27,840 nt of DNA, taken from Aplysia californica. Lineage: Eukaryota; Mollusca; Gastropoda; Aplysiida; Aplysiidae. Made by a program: the position numbers and the translations under genes. The stretch covers positions 3,847,948-3,875,787 of the forward strand of contig NW_004797271.1 of assembly GCF_000002075.1 (NCBI RefSeq). Direction: 5' to 3'. Shown piece by piece: positions 1-12,400 of the stretch (position 1 is the first letter of the stretch; each line of letters starts with the position of its first letter). The notes under the pieces are model-generated. The model searched no databases and was not told the DNA's origin. It saw only the letters and a program-made list of their open reading frames with translations.

Positions 1-559
1 GGGAGAAGAAAAAAGAAAAAGAAAATGTATTGGTTGACGTTCGGGACCGCAACAGCTTAACTAACTTAAATTTGGCTTTTAATTTTGTTACCGTGGCAGT
101 CAGTATAACAGACTCTTTGGTATAACTTACATTTTATAAACCTGAATCTGCCCAAAAAAGGGGTCAATTTGACTCCTTGAGTTTGTTATTTGAAATACGA
201 TTTAAAAGTTTATTTATAGGGCATCTATAAAGATAAATTTCGATTTCTACTACTAGATCTACATCAAAGACAGTCTTTGACTACTATGGCATGTGACCAA
301 AGATCGTGTAGTAAACAATCTTTGATGTGACTACATGATGTGTGTACAGTGTATAGTAGACCCAGTCTTGGGTAGGCCTATTTTAGCGGTTGAGTTATGT
401 TGCTCTCGGGGTGGACAGACTGGCAATTCAAGACCCAAAATATAATTGATTTTTGATTTTATCAAGTTTTGTTTGTTTGTTCATTTTTGTTCGTAAGTGA
501 TTGCACACAAAAGAAATAAATGACTATTTGATAACAATTATTTAAAATTTAAAAACCAA
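1..559. other. Non-coding AT-rich sequence
   Basis: I see no gene here. There is a short inverted repeat, ACATCAAAGA at 261-270 against TCTTTGATGT at 319-328, and a TAGATCT motif near 254. The rest is unremarkable. Confidence 0.5.
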
Positions 560-900
560 CCCAGTATTTTATAGACCACATGACACTGACGTCATGGTCA
601 GCTGATGTCAACAATCAACACCGAAGCGGAGGCAAAGACACGACCAAGGTGCCCTAGTTCTAATTATAGAAAGAGAAACTAGACTGAAAACAAACAGACG
701 CTCATAGTCATAGTGGACGCTCGTGAGTTTATTTTTTTCTGGAAGTTCATTATTTGTAAGTAAGGATATCATTTGAGAACTGCAGCTATAAGATCTAGAT
801 CTTCATAGAGACGAAACGATGTTGACATAAGGTTTGCGTTACGCGTGAACTGATTTTTTTCCCACTTTCTTCTCCTCGGGCGGGGACCAGCAGTAAGCTG
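560..900 (+). promoter_or_regulatory. Candidate INPP1 promoter and non-coding first exon region
   Basis: This stretch is more CpG-rich than its surroundings. It has a perfect palindromic CRE, TGACGTCA, at 587-594, and a GC box, GGGCGGGG, at 878-885. Two donor-like sites, TTT|GTAAGT at 756 and CA|GTAAGC at 892, could end a 5' UTR exon that splices to the acceptor at 6276. Because INPP1 needs an upstream UTR exon this is a reasonable place for it, but the link is inferred and the first exon could also lie outside the window. Confidence 0.3.
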
Positions 901-1500
901 AGTCTCCTGCACCTGTAATCTGTAGTGTCTAGATCTGGTGATTGTCTGTATTTTATATAGATATATATCTAGATCTAGAATCTATGTGCTTCGTAAGTTA
1001 CTCATTCTGGTGAACCCTGGAATCTAGATTCTCTATGACAAAAGAATTTTCCTCTGTCCTGGTTTCCTTTCCAGCTCCAAGTCCAAGTCCAATGCCAATA
1101 GGATATATATAGATATAGGTCTAGGTGCTGTGCATCTGGCAAGCATCATTTCCCCCCTTCTCTATCCTGAAGCCGAGTCAATGATTTGACAACACAACCA
1201 CACACATACTCACACATATTCGGCAGTCACCTTTTGTCTGTGTCAGAAGCAGTCGACCTATCAGGTGCGCGCAGTTTCCAGAAACACCGGCTTGTTGGCT
1301 TGTTTCAGCAGAGAAGCTTCATCTACATTCTGGTCGCTCGTCCACATTCTGATCGCTCGCATGCGGCAGTGTCATGCTTTGATTTTATCCCAGCAGTGAG
1401 ATTACCCCTTATCCTTCTTTAACACCAGTAAACATGAACTGTTAGTCTTTTTTACAAAAAATTAACTTTATATCAAAATAATTTAAAACTATCGGAAAGA

Positions 1501-1794
1501 GTGCAAGCAGCTGCTGCAGCGTCCAGACTCTTTTTCCCTGCTTTCACAAAATTTGCTAGACTTTCACTCACCATCCTTCTTACTTCCGTGCCTTCTGAGC
1601 GTGGTTTTTCAGCTTAGAATCGTGTTCATACAGCACTCTGCAGTTCACTGACCACAAAGGCTGTTAACAACAAACCGATCATTTGGCATGAAAGCAAGCA
1701 TCATGAGCCATTTTCATTTGATGAAAAGGAAGTGGTTATCCAGGAGGCTTGTGAGATTTTCAAAGAGCAAAAAAAGTCGAAAGTCTGGAAAGAT
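1501..1794 (+). mobile_element. hAT-family transposase C-terminal relic
   Basis: Reading from 1501 in frame gives about 97 codons that resemble the hAT C-terminal dimerisation region: an FPAFTKFARLSLTI stretch, then TSVPSERGFSA with the typical SERxFSA signature, then RVHTALCSSLTTKAVN. One in-frame TAG lies at 1615-1617, just after FSA, where CAG is likely ancestral. The frame ends at KVWKD then TGA at 1792-1794. No N-terminal BED finger, catalytic core or terminal repeats are visible nearby, so this is a fragment. A host gene derived from hAT is less likely given the internal stop. Confidence 0.6.
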
Positions 1795-1809
1795 TGAAAT
1801 TAATGTGAA

Positions 1810-2394
1810 CCCTGGGGTGGCTCTGAAGAATAATGAATCAGCTTGTTTTCTTTGTGCATTACAGTTGGAACTGACCCCTTTTGGTTTGCCAATTTTATTT
1901 TATTTTTGATGGCCCAACAGCCACCTCCTCCCCCCCTCCACCCCCTTCCAAGTGGACACAATTCTAATTCTAGTCAATATTACTCATTTATTTCTTGTTC
2001 TTACAATGAAACTTAACTGTTAATTAAAAATCGTCAGCATGCAATCATAGTCATGGTCACTCTGTGTGTGAATGTGCATGTGAGTTAAATGTATGTATGC
2101 AGAAATTATTTCTATAAAATTAGGAGACTTTTGAGGATTAGTTTGTTAGACATGAACATAAAAAACCAACAACCCATTGAGTAAAACAAGGATTTAAATA
2201 CTCCTTGAAAATAGAAGACCGAAGAGTGAAGGAACTTCTTAATTTGGCCTGAAAAAGGGAGCCCTGACCAAAAACAAACAGCAATTATTCTCATTTATAT
2301 TTATTCAGTTGAGTACCTTTAATAACAGCAACAGAGACTACAGTCCTACAGTCATGTATGGTAATGGTTATAAGCTAAAATTTTGCACGAGACA
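1810..2394. other. Non-coding stretch
   Basis: AT-rich sequence with a C-rich patch at 1921-1950. I see no gene or recognisable repeat. Confidence 0.4.
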
Positions 2395-2790
2395 CACCTT
2401 ACATCTTGGGGCTTTCGTGCTCCAGTGATGGTGATTGCCTATATCATTCAACAAGTACCAGGTTCGAAATCTGACAGCGACAAAACATTTTATTTTCTGA
2501 AATTTTCTACTTTCACCTCCTTTCCTGTTCTCTAGTTATGTACTTTCTCCTGCTTTCATCTCCTCTTTCTGCCCCCCACTCTTTCTACTGCTACTATTAT
2601 TGCTTTCTTTCAGACACACCCCTGATCTTAGGGCGGGTAAGATCAAACACCAGGCCTTCTTGGATAAGGGAGAAAAAAATCTCGGAGGTCCTGTGTGCAA
2701 GTTGCTCACATTAAAGATCCGCTGGCGGTTCTTAAATTGATAGGGAGCTTCGGCCACCACTCCTGCAAAATTGACAATTAATTCAGGACT
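2395..2790 (+). repeat. SINE-like repeat with tRNA-type head
   Basis: A box-A-like segment at about 2415-2435 (GTGCTCCAGTGATGGTGATT) is followed by a box-B-like GGTTCGAAATC at about 2461. This is the spacing of a tRNA-derived SINE head. Further on, at 2600-2790, is a body with ATTAAAGATCC and GGGAGCTTCGGCC, a pattern I associate with molluscan interspersed repeats. The join between head and body is inferred and the ends are not defined. Confidence 0.45.
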
Positions 2791-2983
2791 GCCAAAACTG
2801 AAAATACTCATCATAGCAACATGTAGAGTAATCTCTGAAATCAAAGTGTGGCTGCCTGACCTGAAGGTAAGGGGCTCGAGAAAGTGAGAAAAGCAGTCAC
2901 ATACACGTAAAAATCATTTGCACTGCAGGTTGAAGAACCAGTAGCAGACTACCCTGAAATCTAGCAGAGAAGAAAAAAAAATG

Positions 2984-3405
2984 TGAGGCATTGTGGTGAA
3001 ATCGGGCGCTGTTCAAAATAATGGAAGAAACAGGCATTTTTCCGCCAGTTTTTTCTCAGATTTTTGTTTTTTCGCTCAGCACCTTTTATGCACATATATA
3101 ATAACATATTTCCATGTGGATTTTACTGAAAAGCGTTGATTTAAGGGGCAAAATCAGGGATTTTTCCGTTTTCAAGGACTCTCAAGCTATTGAAATTACC
3201 AAACTTTGATGGCCATTTTCTCACTAATTTTAACAATGAAACCAGGCGAATCTATCTCCTTCAATCGCTGATATCTTGACTTCTTATCTATTTAAGATAG
3301 ATGAGTAGGCTATCAAGCAAGGCAAATAAATAAAAGCTATCAACTGATACCAGAAAGTCCACATGCCCAAAAATTGACGAGCGCCTGATTTCATCATGTC
3401 ATGAC
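2984..3405 (+). mobile_element. MITE family 1, copy A
   Basis: A 422-bp repeat sharing its body with 8513-8910 and, in reverse, 18179-18580. The ends are inverted: TGGTGAAATCGGGCGC near 2993 and GCGCCTGATTTCATCA near 3381-3396. Shared internal landmarks are a CACCTTTTATG-type segment, TGTGGATTTTACTGAAAA and TGGCCATTTTCTC. There is no coding capacity. It is probably a non-autonomous DNA transposon of undetermined superfamily. Confidence 0.7.
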
Positions 3406-3590
3406 AAATAGTAATAGTAAGACAAACTCTTGTAATTACACCTTCTTTGAATCCAAACATACTGACGATGTTTCTCCTGTGGAGCATGCATTATATTTTA
3501 AAAATCAACATCAGAAGGGAAGGACATAGTACTTGGACATTCTTTTTCCTCGACTGCCAAGGCAAAGTTGTATCATGCATACTGCTTTAA

Positions 3591-3828
3591 CTCTATCCGT
3601 ACACCCTGGTGTCATTTTGTACCCCCGGGGTCGTATTCTTCTCATTTTAGAATACTTCTAGTAGAAGATGTCTTCGATACTTTCAGTATTTCTCAAAAAT
3701 CATTTTGACAGACTGCTATGCAAAGCTTACTGATCGGATTAACAGGTAAATTTCCTCTTTGAAAGTGGTGGCACAGAGTTCCCCACGTTCGTATGGATAA
3801 GACAGTAAAACACGACGTACCGATAGGG
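3591..3828 (+). mobile_element. piggyBac-like MITE, copy 1
   Basis: A 238-bp element flanked on both sides by TTAA (3587-3590 and 3829-3832). Its terminal inverted repeats are CTCTATCCGTAC at the left and GTACCGATAGGG at the right. TTAA target duplication and CCC-type ends are the hallmark of piggyBac. A same-length copy lies in reverse at 27473-27710. No transposase is encoded. Confidence 0.75.
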
Positions 3829-3832
3829 TTAA

Positions 3833-5649
3833 GATTGTCTGTCAAGATGTAAAAAAAGCCCATCAAACAAAAATTTTGCAATGGACACAAAAAGTGTTAG
3901 CTCAACCTACATTGATACTTTTGTCCATGATATTAGTAAAATAGTGTGTTATAGTTAATTGGACTCTTTTACTTTTAGACATAATATATCATCCAGGAAT
4001 GAAAACTGGATACTTCACAGGCATATGATATACCTCCAAACTTTTTCTTCAGAAAACTTTCATCATTTTTGAACAGCAAATCATATCATAGCTTCCACTG
4101 GTCTTATGTTTCATAGCCTAAATTATTATTTCCTTTTATTTTATAATTTGTTGGGAGGTCCTGTTCCTGCCTTATTTTTAAAATTAGCTTTATTAGTAAA
4201 ATCTGAATTAAATACAGTGCAGTTTTGGTGATATTATTTTTTATTATGCTGTCATGAACAATCCTAGAAATGGGATTATATATTTGGGGCTGAGGAAAGT
4301 AAAAGAAAAGTGCTTGAATTGAATTTTATGGTACAAAGCATATATATATGCATTAGTTTGCCATTCTACATTCTCTTACTAGAGTTGAGATGTGGAAACT
4401 GATGAGTTTTATTCCTGTATGGAGAGAATTTCTGTTGAGTATGTTTGCATCTCCGTCTGTCTTTTTCTTGGGACATTGTATCCCTCCCAACCTAGGTTGG
4501 AAGTAGCCTGCATGCTCCTACAGTTATTTATATATATATGGAGTGCAGAGGGCAGTTGATTTTCTTGTATGTGGTGGTCAGGTTAGGGTTAAGAACTTGT
4601 TTCACACTAAATTTCAAATCATCACACATATATTACAAGTGATACAGAGAAAAGAAGAGAAATGAAAAGAATCAGAGATAAGTTCAGAAAGTATCTTTTA
4701 AAGAAATACAAAAAAACGAGGGTTTTTTTCATTTTTATGCTCCAATAAAGTAAAGTTAAGGAGTATATTTTTTATGGTGTATATTTTTGACAATGTACAA
4801 TAAAAATTTAACACTGGCATCATTTTTTACCATCTACTTTACATTGTTTTTTTTTCCCTAGCTTGCTGATGCTGAAAGTGAATATTTATGGTGAAAGAAA
4901 AGTGATTTTATCCATGCTGAAATTCTGATACTATTTTCAGGTATGGTATGATGTTAGAAATGGTTTGTCGAAAAGTTGAGTTTAACTGTTGTATTATTAA
5001 ATGAGATAATTATTGTTAGGTGAAATAAAACCTGTCTTTATCAAATTTTGTGTAATGAAATATTTCAGTTCTCATTTACTCATTCTTCTTTTCTTTTTTT
5101 GTTTGTTTTTTATTCAAAATTTGAAAAGTGACTTACTATACAATGTTAAAATTCCGAGTTTGCTCTCTGCAACATGTCATTTTCCTATTATGCCCACCCA
5201 TCTATACGCATTCACTTATGGTGCATTTTTTGTTTTTATTGGGACTCGGATTCAAGGAAGTCGTCGGGCCCGACTTTCAATTTCGTTAAATCCAAATGTT
5301 CATTATATAGCAAATTAGGTTTTTGTTCAGATAATTGCAGGCACAGAGCAAGTAATGTATAATGTATTTGACTTTCTCAATCAAAAGTAGTTTGGTTTCA
5401 AATGAGAGGCATTTTCGTCTCTTTGATGCCATACCGAAGAAATGATGGACCATTCCAGGAAAACACTGTGAACTCTATCAAGCACACACTGTGGGAAAGG
5501 GCAGATTCATTCCATTCAAATGCACGCCTATGTCATCTATCTATCATCTAAATGTTATAATGTACTGTTTGCCGATCAAATGATGTTGCTGTGTTTTGCC
5601 TAGCATGTGGCAACATTTGATTCCACTGCTCAGCATGCAATTCATTACG
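3833..5649. other. Long AT-rich non-coding stretch (likely INPP1 5' intron)
   Basis: No convincing coding exon, RNA gene or repeat family member is visible. It contains short TATATA runs (about 4339 and 4530) and T-rich segments. It is probably intron between an INPP1 5' UTR exon and coding exon 1. Confidence 0.4.
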
Positions 5650-5880
5650 TAGATTTATGTCAAGACTAGCTTGTCATTGTAACGTTGGTCAGTAGCGGAG
5701 GGGGAAAAAAACTGATGCGCTTGTAATTTTACTGACGCTCCAAGCCCGGACCGCTTGTGCCCCATCCCCCCCCCCCCCCCAGACACAGGTACACAGTCAC
5801 ATTCACATGTGTGCTGGCTGCCGGGCCGACCCCGAGAAACTTTAAACATAATTCAAAACGGGGGAGGGGGGGGGGGAATT
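5650..5880. repeat. GC-richer repeat patch with 15-base C run and G-rich run
   Basis: C15 at 5766-5780 is followed 80 bases later by a run of G broken by one A at 5860-5876. The segment is clearly richer in GC than its surroundings (for example 5740-5760 and 5815-5835), so it looks like an inserted repeat unit, but I cannot name the family. The two tracts could pair with each other. Confidence 0.45.
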
Positions 5881-6276
5881 GAAGTAGAAAAAGATTCAAG
5901 TAACAAATGATTGGAACAAACACATTTTGAACAATTCTTCAGCCTGCAACTTGATGGCTGGAGCGAAATGGTGCGCAAAATAGGAAAAAGGACACGTCAC
6001 AGAGAACAACCCGGAAATGGACACGCTACTGAGGACAAACATGCTACGAAGTCATATATATTATATATATTGTATAAAGAGATAAATGAAAGATTTACAT
6101 TGAAGAAAATTTGAGCATTTTCATTTTATATAATGATTTGGCTTTTTTATTGTGCTAGTTTCACCCTTTTTTATATGAAAATAAGGAATGCTGTATGGGC
6201 TATATTTAATGTTCTTTGAAGTTGCCCATCATCCATGTGTTGTCAGAGTATTTACCTCATTTACTTTTCATTTCAG
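5881..6276. other. Non-coding sequence before INPP1 exon 1
   Basis: AT-rich sequence ending in the polypyrimidine tract and acceptor of coding exon 1. No other feature seen. Confidence 0.4.
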
Positions 6277-6277
6277 T

Positions 6278-6487
6278 ATGCAGGCGTCAAAGATCTTGAA
6301 TTTGTTGCTGAATGTATCTTCAAAGGCCTCTAAGATTGCTTCCATCATCCGCAGTGAAAAACCTTTGGTTGAACTTTTGGTTGAAGAAAAACAAGGAATT
6401 GAAAAGAATGACAGATTTGTCCAAGACTTTAAAACCCTTGCTGATGTTTTAATTCAAGAGACTGTTCGACACTATGTCTCTGTAGAG
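6278..6487 (+). CDS. INPP1: INPP1 coding exon 1 (residues 1-70)
   Basis: The exon begins after a pyrimidine-rich tract ending in CAG at 6274-6276, and the ATG follows one base later. This ATG fits the human start to within two residues, so I prefer it to the in-frame ATG at 6188, which lies in what looks like intron. The exon encodes the N-terminal helix (start MQASKILNLL) and FVQDFKTLADVLIQE, which carries the first metal-site Asp. It ends GAG|GTACTT in phase 0. Because the ATG sits at the exon edge, the 5' UTR must come from at least one upstream exon. Confidence 0.93.
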
Positions 6488-9400
6488 GTACTTTCCAATC
6501 ATTCTTATTTATTTTAGTTTTCTTTATTATCAGATAGAATAAGAAACAATGCTGCCCATTACTTTATATTGCTTATTTGTTGTTACCATTTTTTTAAACT
6601 CTAATTTTTCTTTTTGTTACAATGATAATTTAAAAAACTACAACTGTAATTGTAGGAAAATGATTGCAACAGAGGATACAGTACTTTAACTGAAGTTAGT
6701 GTTTGATGTTTTCTGTTTAGTTAGGTCTAAGTAGAACTGTTTCTTCTATTATATACGTGTTCTAAAAGTATCATGAAATACTGAAAGGATGTTACCAAGA
6801 CAAGAGCAAATCATTAGTGGATATCTCCTACTTGTTTTCTATTACCCATTTATAGTCTTTCTTAATGATAAGATTGAGCCGTTCTCAACAACCTACATTT
6901 TCAAGCAGTGTACACTTGTTCTTTTCTTATTTAAATGCTATCTATACTAATAAGTGGTTTAAAAAACCCAACTAATGTTCATTTTGAGAAGAGAATCAGG
7001 TAGAACATATTGTATAGGGGAGTTGATCATAAATTAAACTCCTCTTACATTCTTCTGGGAGTTCCACGCTTGTCACAAATGGCATACTTGTTACTTTTTT
7101 CGATGAAAGAAAACATGTTATTTTGAAACACAGCAGAGTATTGGATCTTGTGATCAACATTTAAAAAATTCTAAATGTTAGCTTTAAAAAAGCTGTGGGA
7201 ATTGACATACCTAATGACTGGAGTAGAATATTCATTTGAACCACTTCTACTTAATGGAAGTATATTAAAGTAAGGACAGGAATGTTTTCCTTTTGGTACG
7301 GACATTTTTCTTCTTTTGAGCAAATTGGGAATATCTAAAAGGTTTTTGTATTTTTATAACTGAGCTTTGATGAAGACACCCACTTTGCTATGATGCGAAA
7401 ATAAATGTAATAAGCACTACACTTTCCTTCCAAATTTATTTTGCAATAAATTGTGCATACTTTATATTTTCCTTGTTTGAAAAGTCTGATTTCAAACAAA
7501 TTTTTAATTTGTGTTTTTACCACAAATGGGGGAAAAGATGTAGTCCAGCTGTGCTCACCTTTAGAAAAAATGGCTGATATACAAATTTTATTGCAGTGAT
7601 GTTTTCTTTTTCGTTAACGTTTTTTCTTTTTCTGTTCAGTGTTATGCCATAGTTCTGAGAATACTTTTCTACATACTTTCTTGAGTCAACAGGTCTCCTA
7701 CTTTTTCTATCTGTTGGACAGACAAAATTTCCCTGAATTTGATTCATAGTTAGACAGTTTTTTTCTTAGCATCATTTTTTTGTCTTGAATAATAAAAGAT
7801 TTGAGGCGATTGACTGATAGCTTCAGGGTAAGTTAAGATCTGAGTATGTTTTGTCCATTTTTTTTTGTGGTACACATTTTATCAAATGCTTTTTTAGTTT
7901 ATTTTTACTACACTATTTATTTATTTTTTTCAGATTCCTGATATTGGAGCCAGCATTTATGGAGAAGAGAGCAATAAATTCACGAATGTGCAAGGAGAGA
8001 CGATCACCGTTAAAATTTGCAGCTCTTGTGATGAAACAGAAAAGCTACTTGGTAAAAAAAAAAAGACTGCGTAATTTTTAGCTGTATGGCTATCAAATTG
8101 TATTTGAAGAAGGCTGGCAGCTTTATGGCCTGATTGCACTTTCCAAGACTGATCTTGTTTTTTGTTTGTTTTTCTTTCCTGTTTAGTGGAATAAAGCTAA
8201 CGTCTTTTCAGCAATGTCTTCCCACACTATGTCCTCTTGTAGTGAAAGCTTTGCATAGACTACTTTGTTTAAGTCAAATACTCAGTTCTGGAGATCTTTT
8301 GCTTAACAAAAATGGTCTCATGTGTTATTATTATTTTTACTCAAGCTATCCTATACTTGACAATCCTTGAGGTCTTATAGTGATGTGGAGAAGAAAAAAA
8401 AAAAGAATATTCAAACAAATAATAGTATCAACAAGTTTCAGAAACGTTTACGCCCGTACATGATTATGTCGTCACTAGCTAAATTTGTTATGTTATAAAA
8501 CAAATCAAGCTTCGTCAAAATGATGACATCGAAGAAACCAACATTTTTTCCGCCCATTGGGCAATTTTATTGATTTTGTTTTGTTTGGTGCTCGACACCT
8601 TTTTATGTCCATTTAAATACATATTCCTGCGGGGATTGAACTGAAAAACTTTGATAAAAGGTGCTAAAAGTATAAATTTGCTGTTTTCAAGAATACTTCA
8701 GCTTTGGTACACAGTAAAATTTGGTGGCCATTTTCTCGTATATATTTCCTCTGACACCAGGATTTCCCCCCCCCCCTCCCCCAGCTCCTTCACTTGCATA
8801 TATCATCTTGACTTGTTTTAAAAAGAAGGGCAAATGATCAATCATTATATCAATATCTCAATACACTCAAAAATTGATGTACACCATGGTCCCCCATGTC
8901 ATGACACATACTTTTTCTTCTCTGGTTTGTGTTTATAAGTATTGAAAAAATAAGTCATTTAAAAGTCTCTTTTTTTCAGTGACAGTCTTGAATGGAAATG
9001 CAGAAGCTGCAGCATTGTTGGCTACGGCAGTCCATAGTGAAGCCACAAGCCTTACTGTTCAAACAGAGGATGTACCTGTCATTATTCCCATTGAAGACTG
9101 TGGGATTTGGATAGATCCTATAGGTGAGCTTTTATAAAGCAATTCATCTTATGCATTACTAGCTGGGCCCCCTTTTGATGAAAGGAATGATCGGTGCCTT
9201 AAAATGAACTGAAAGTCATTGGCCTACTATATTTACACTCTACTGGAATGGATCAATAAATCTTGAGAGATGCAAAAAATTAGAAGGTCTAGATATATAC
9301 TCCCAAAACAAAATGCGCCTCGCTAAATATTACTTCTGGCACTTCCGTTGTGTAGGACAGCTACGCAGATTCATTTCGTTTCTCAGTGGAATAATCACAA

Positions 9401-12400
9401 CGGCCAAATAAGGACGGGAACTTTTTGTCAAATATATTTTTCTAAATTCAGGAAGTGAATAAATCCAAAATCGGTCTCTGTCATGGGGACCTATCTGTCT
9501 TTTTGCAGGTACTTGCCAACTTTTAACTCTGTAGCTGTCGTAGTTTCATGGGAAAAGTGATACATGTGTTTCCAAGTTGCCAAATATATATAATAGATGT
9601 ATAGGTTGATTCTCTGTTCCGCTTTCGTGGTGGTACACTCAAGAAATTCAAAGGTGTGAAAACAGTACGCACGGCTAGTGAACGGAAACCTCAATTTTTA
9701 CATGGCATCTTAGAACACGGACCTACTTTCCCTAGAATAGATTGAAACGAAACTAATGAAAAACTGAAAATTAAATTACTGTGACTTCAGTCTCCTCAAT
9801 AAAACTGTGCACCCTTTAAATGATTTTGAACCACTACTATTTTTTTCAAATTCGAAATTTAAGTGGTTGGGAAGTTTTAGGCGGCCAAGTGAAGGACTTT
9901 CACAAATTTAATATGTATATATAGATAGAGATAGAGATAGCTGGGTTTCCAGTTTGATGAACGGACTCAAAAGAATCGATCGTCAAGTCATTGTGGGATC
10001 AGTACAGGCACTCTTTGTGAACGGAAGCCTCACTTGTTTACAATGTCATCTTAGAAGATGGGCTTTCCCTAGATTAGATCTAAACAAAACTAATGAAAAA
10101 CTGAAAATTAAACTAGTGACTTCAGATTCCCCAGTAAAACTGCACCCTTCAAATGATTCTGAACCACCGTTAATTTTTTCAAGTTCGAAAGTTAAGTGGT
10201 TCCAAAGTTTTAGGCGGCCAAAGTGACGGACTTTCACAAATATAATATGTATAGATTATTTGATTTTATTTCTAGCCTATAAACAGTCTTAATTATTTGT
10301 TGCATATATATACTGAGGTGCAAAAAAACCGCGAATTTTTATTACAACACAATGATTGACAAAATGCAACACATAGGTTTTAAGTTATTTGTTGTGTTTA
10401 TTAACAGAAACTTTGCACACTTCTTGAGTGACATAGCTGACATGAACTGAGGGTCCAACACATTCATCTGAGCTCATGTTGACCTTGACCTTGTTGAGCA
10501 AACTTAGTAACGCGTATGACCTCCTTGTGCAGCGATTACAGCAAGGCATCTTCTGTTCATAGAGTTAATCAAACGGTTGATCTGGCCATTTTGGATGCCA
10601 CCGAAGATCTGGATGCTGGCTGCAGTCAACTGGGCTGCTGTTCGAGGCCGTGGCTGCATCTGGTTAAGCAGTCTTTGAATCACGTCCCACAAATGTTCAA
10701 TAGAGGTCAAGTCAGGTGAGCGAGGTGAATGTGCCAATAAACTGACATTGTTCTGCATCAAGAAGTTCTAGGTAGCATGTGTGATATGTGGTCATGCGTT
10801 GTGTTGTTGGTACAGGAAGTTATGATGCCTCTGTAGAAAGGGCACCACATGAGGTGCCAAGATTTGTGCAATGTAGCGCTGAGCCGTGACACCGTTTCCA
10901 CATCCTGGACCAATGTTCTGGAAGATGACAGGTCCCACTCTATGATTCAACGCCATGGCTCCGCATATCTTCACGCTCTCACCCCCCCAGGGGTCACGCT
11001 CCAGAATGTTGTTGTCGTCGTAGCGAGCCATGTCTCTACGCCACACACGGACATGGCCGTTCGCTGGATCAACACAGAACCTGCTTTCATCACCGAAGAG
11101 GACTCTCCTCCACTGTACGTTCCGCCAGTTGACATGTGCCCGCGCCCACTGTAGCCGTTGCTGTGGATGCCTTGGTGTTAGGACAGCTCCCTGGTAAGGA
11201 CGCCTGCAGTGAAGACCAGCAGTCACTAACCTCAGTGACACAGTCCAGAGGCTAAGTTGGCGTCCAGTCATTCCCATGGTGGTTCTGGCAGTCTCTGCAG
11301 CCGGCAGAAACGGACCCCGGCGGGGCCGATGAACGATGACACGATCATGGGCTGGAGTTGTCACCCTTGGTCTTCCGCTTCTTGGTCGATCTGCTGTAGT
11401 CGCTGTCGCTTGTTATCGGTTCCGAGGGTGATAAATGGTGCTTGATAGGACACTCAAAACCTGGGACACCTGTTCCACCAACTAATGGGCTGCCAGTCGT
11501 CCGACAGCTCTTTCTCTGTTTTCCCTTGATAACCTTGGCATGTCTGTAGCTCGTCTGTTTCAATATGAATGCAACATTTCGAGGCGTGGATTTTATAGGC
11601 ATACGCCCAGGACTGAGTGAGCATAAACTCACCCCTCACAAAAAGTTTCAAGTGTGTCCCAGTGGTGAGTGATGACTTGTGAGTTGTGTATTGCTTACGC
11701 AGCCAATGACATCTTTTTGCAACGCTCAGAAATGCCCAATCAAGACGCTTGAGGCAAGTGTTGAGTGATATGAGTTCATATCACACAACTATGAACTCAG
11801 CATTGGGCGATTACAACAACATTAAAAAATTGTTGGTTTTTTTGCACCTCGCTATATATTATGTAGACTATTACCAATGTCGTGAAAAGTGTTTGTAAAA
11901 TTTATCTTGTCCAAGAAACTGAGAAAGCTATTTGTACAGTACCTTTACTATCCTTTTCACACACTGTAATTACATCAATGTTTTAATTCTGACAATCTGG
12001 ATTTTCAAAGGTGATATAGGTAAATTATCGACTAGATAGAAGAATTATGACGGAATTTTTAAAGTTTTATTGAAAAGTTGGTCTCCGAGGCGGCCATGTT
12101 GGATTTTTTGCCATATTTGCGTGGACAAACGTTTTCCACAGAAATCACTTGAATTTAAGCCTCCAACTTGACACACAAATACACAAACCTATCTGTGATC
12201 CGATGTTAAGATTTTTTTCTATCTAGAAAAACAACAAAAATATTCATATATCACCGGACGGCTTCTGAAAAAAAGGAAAAAGTGACGCAAAATCTGGAAT
12301 ATTTTAAAAAGTAATCCATATTTCGCAAAATATTCACATCAGATAACAAAACAGACTACACAACACGTTTGTGCTAAATTTCAAGTTTGTAGCTCAGATA

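Noticed and set aside
1688-1909. Plus-strand open frame of 73 codons
   Set aside because: It overlaps the hAT relic in another frame; its translation has no family resemblance.
2415-2475. A genuine tRNA gene
   Set aside because: Box-A/box-B-like words exist but the sequence does not close into acceptor and anticodon stems; it fits a SINE head better.
3693-3890. Open frame of 65 codons with a look-alike at 27462-27659
   Set aside because: The similarity is explained by the two piggyBac-like MITE copies; nothing suggests a protein.
10849-11154. Plus-strand open frame of 101 codons
   Set aside because: It is the antisense shadow of the Tc1 transposase, which has clear catalytic motifs on the minus strand.
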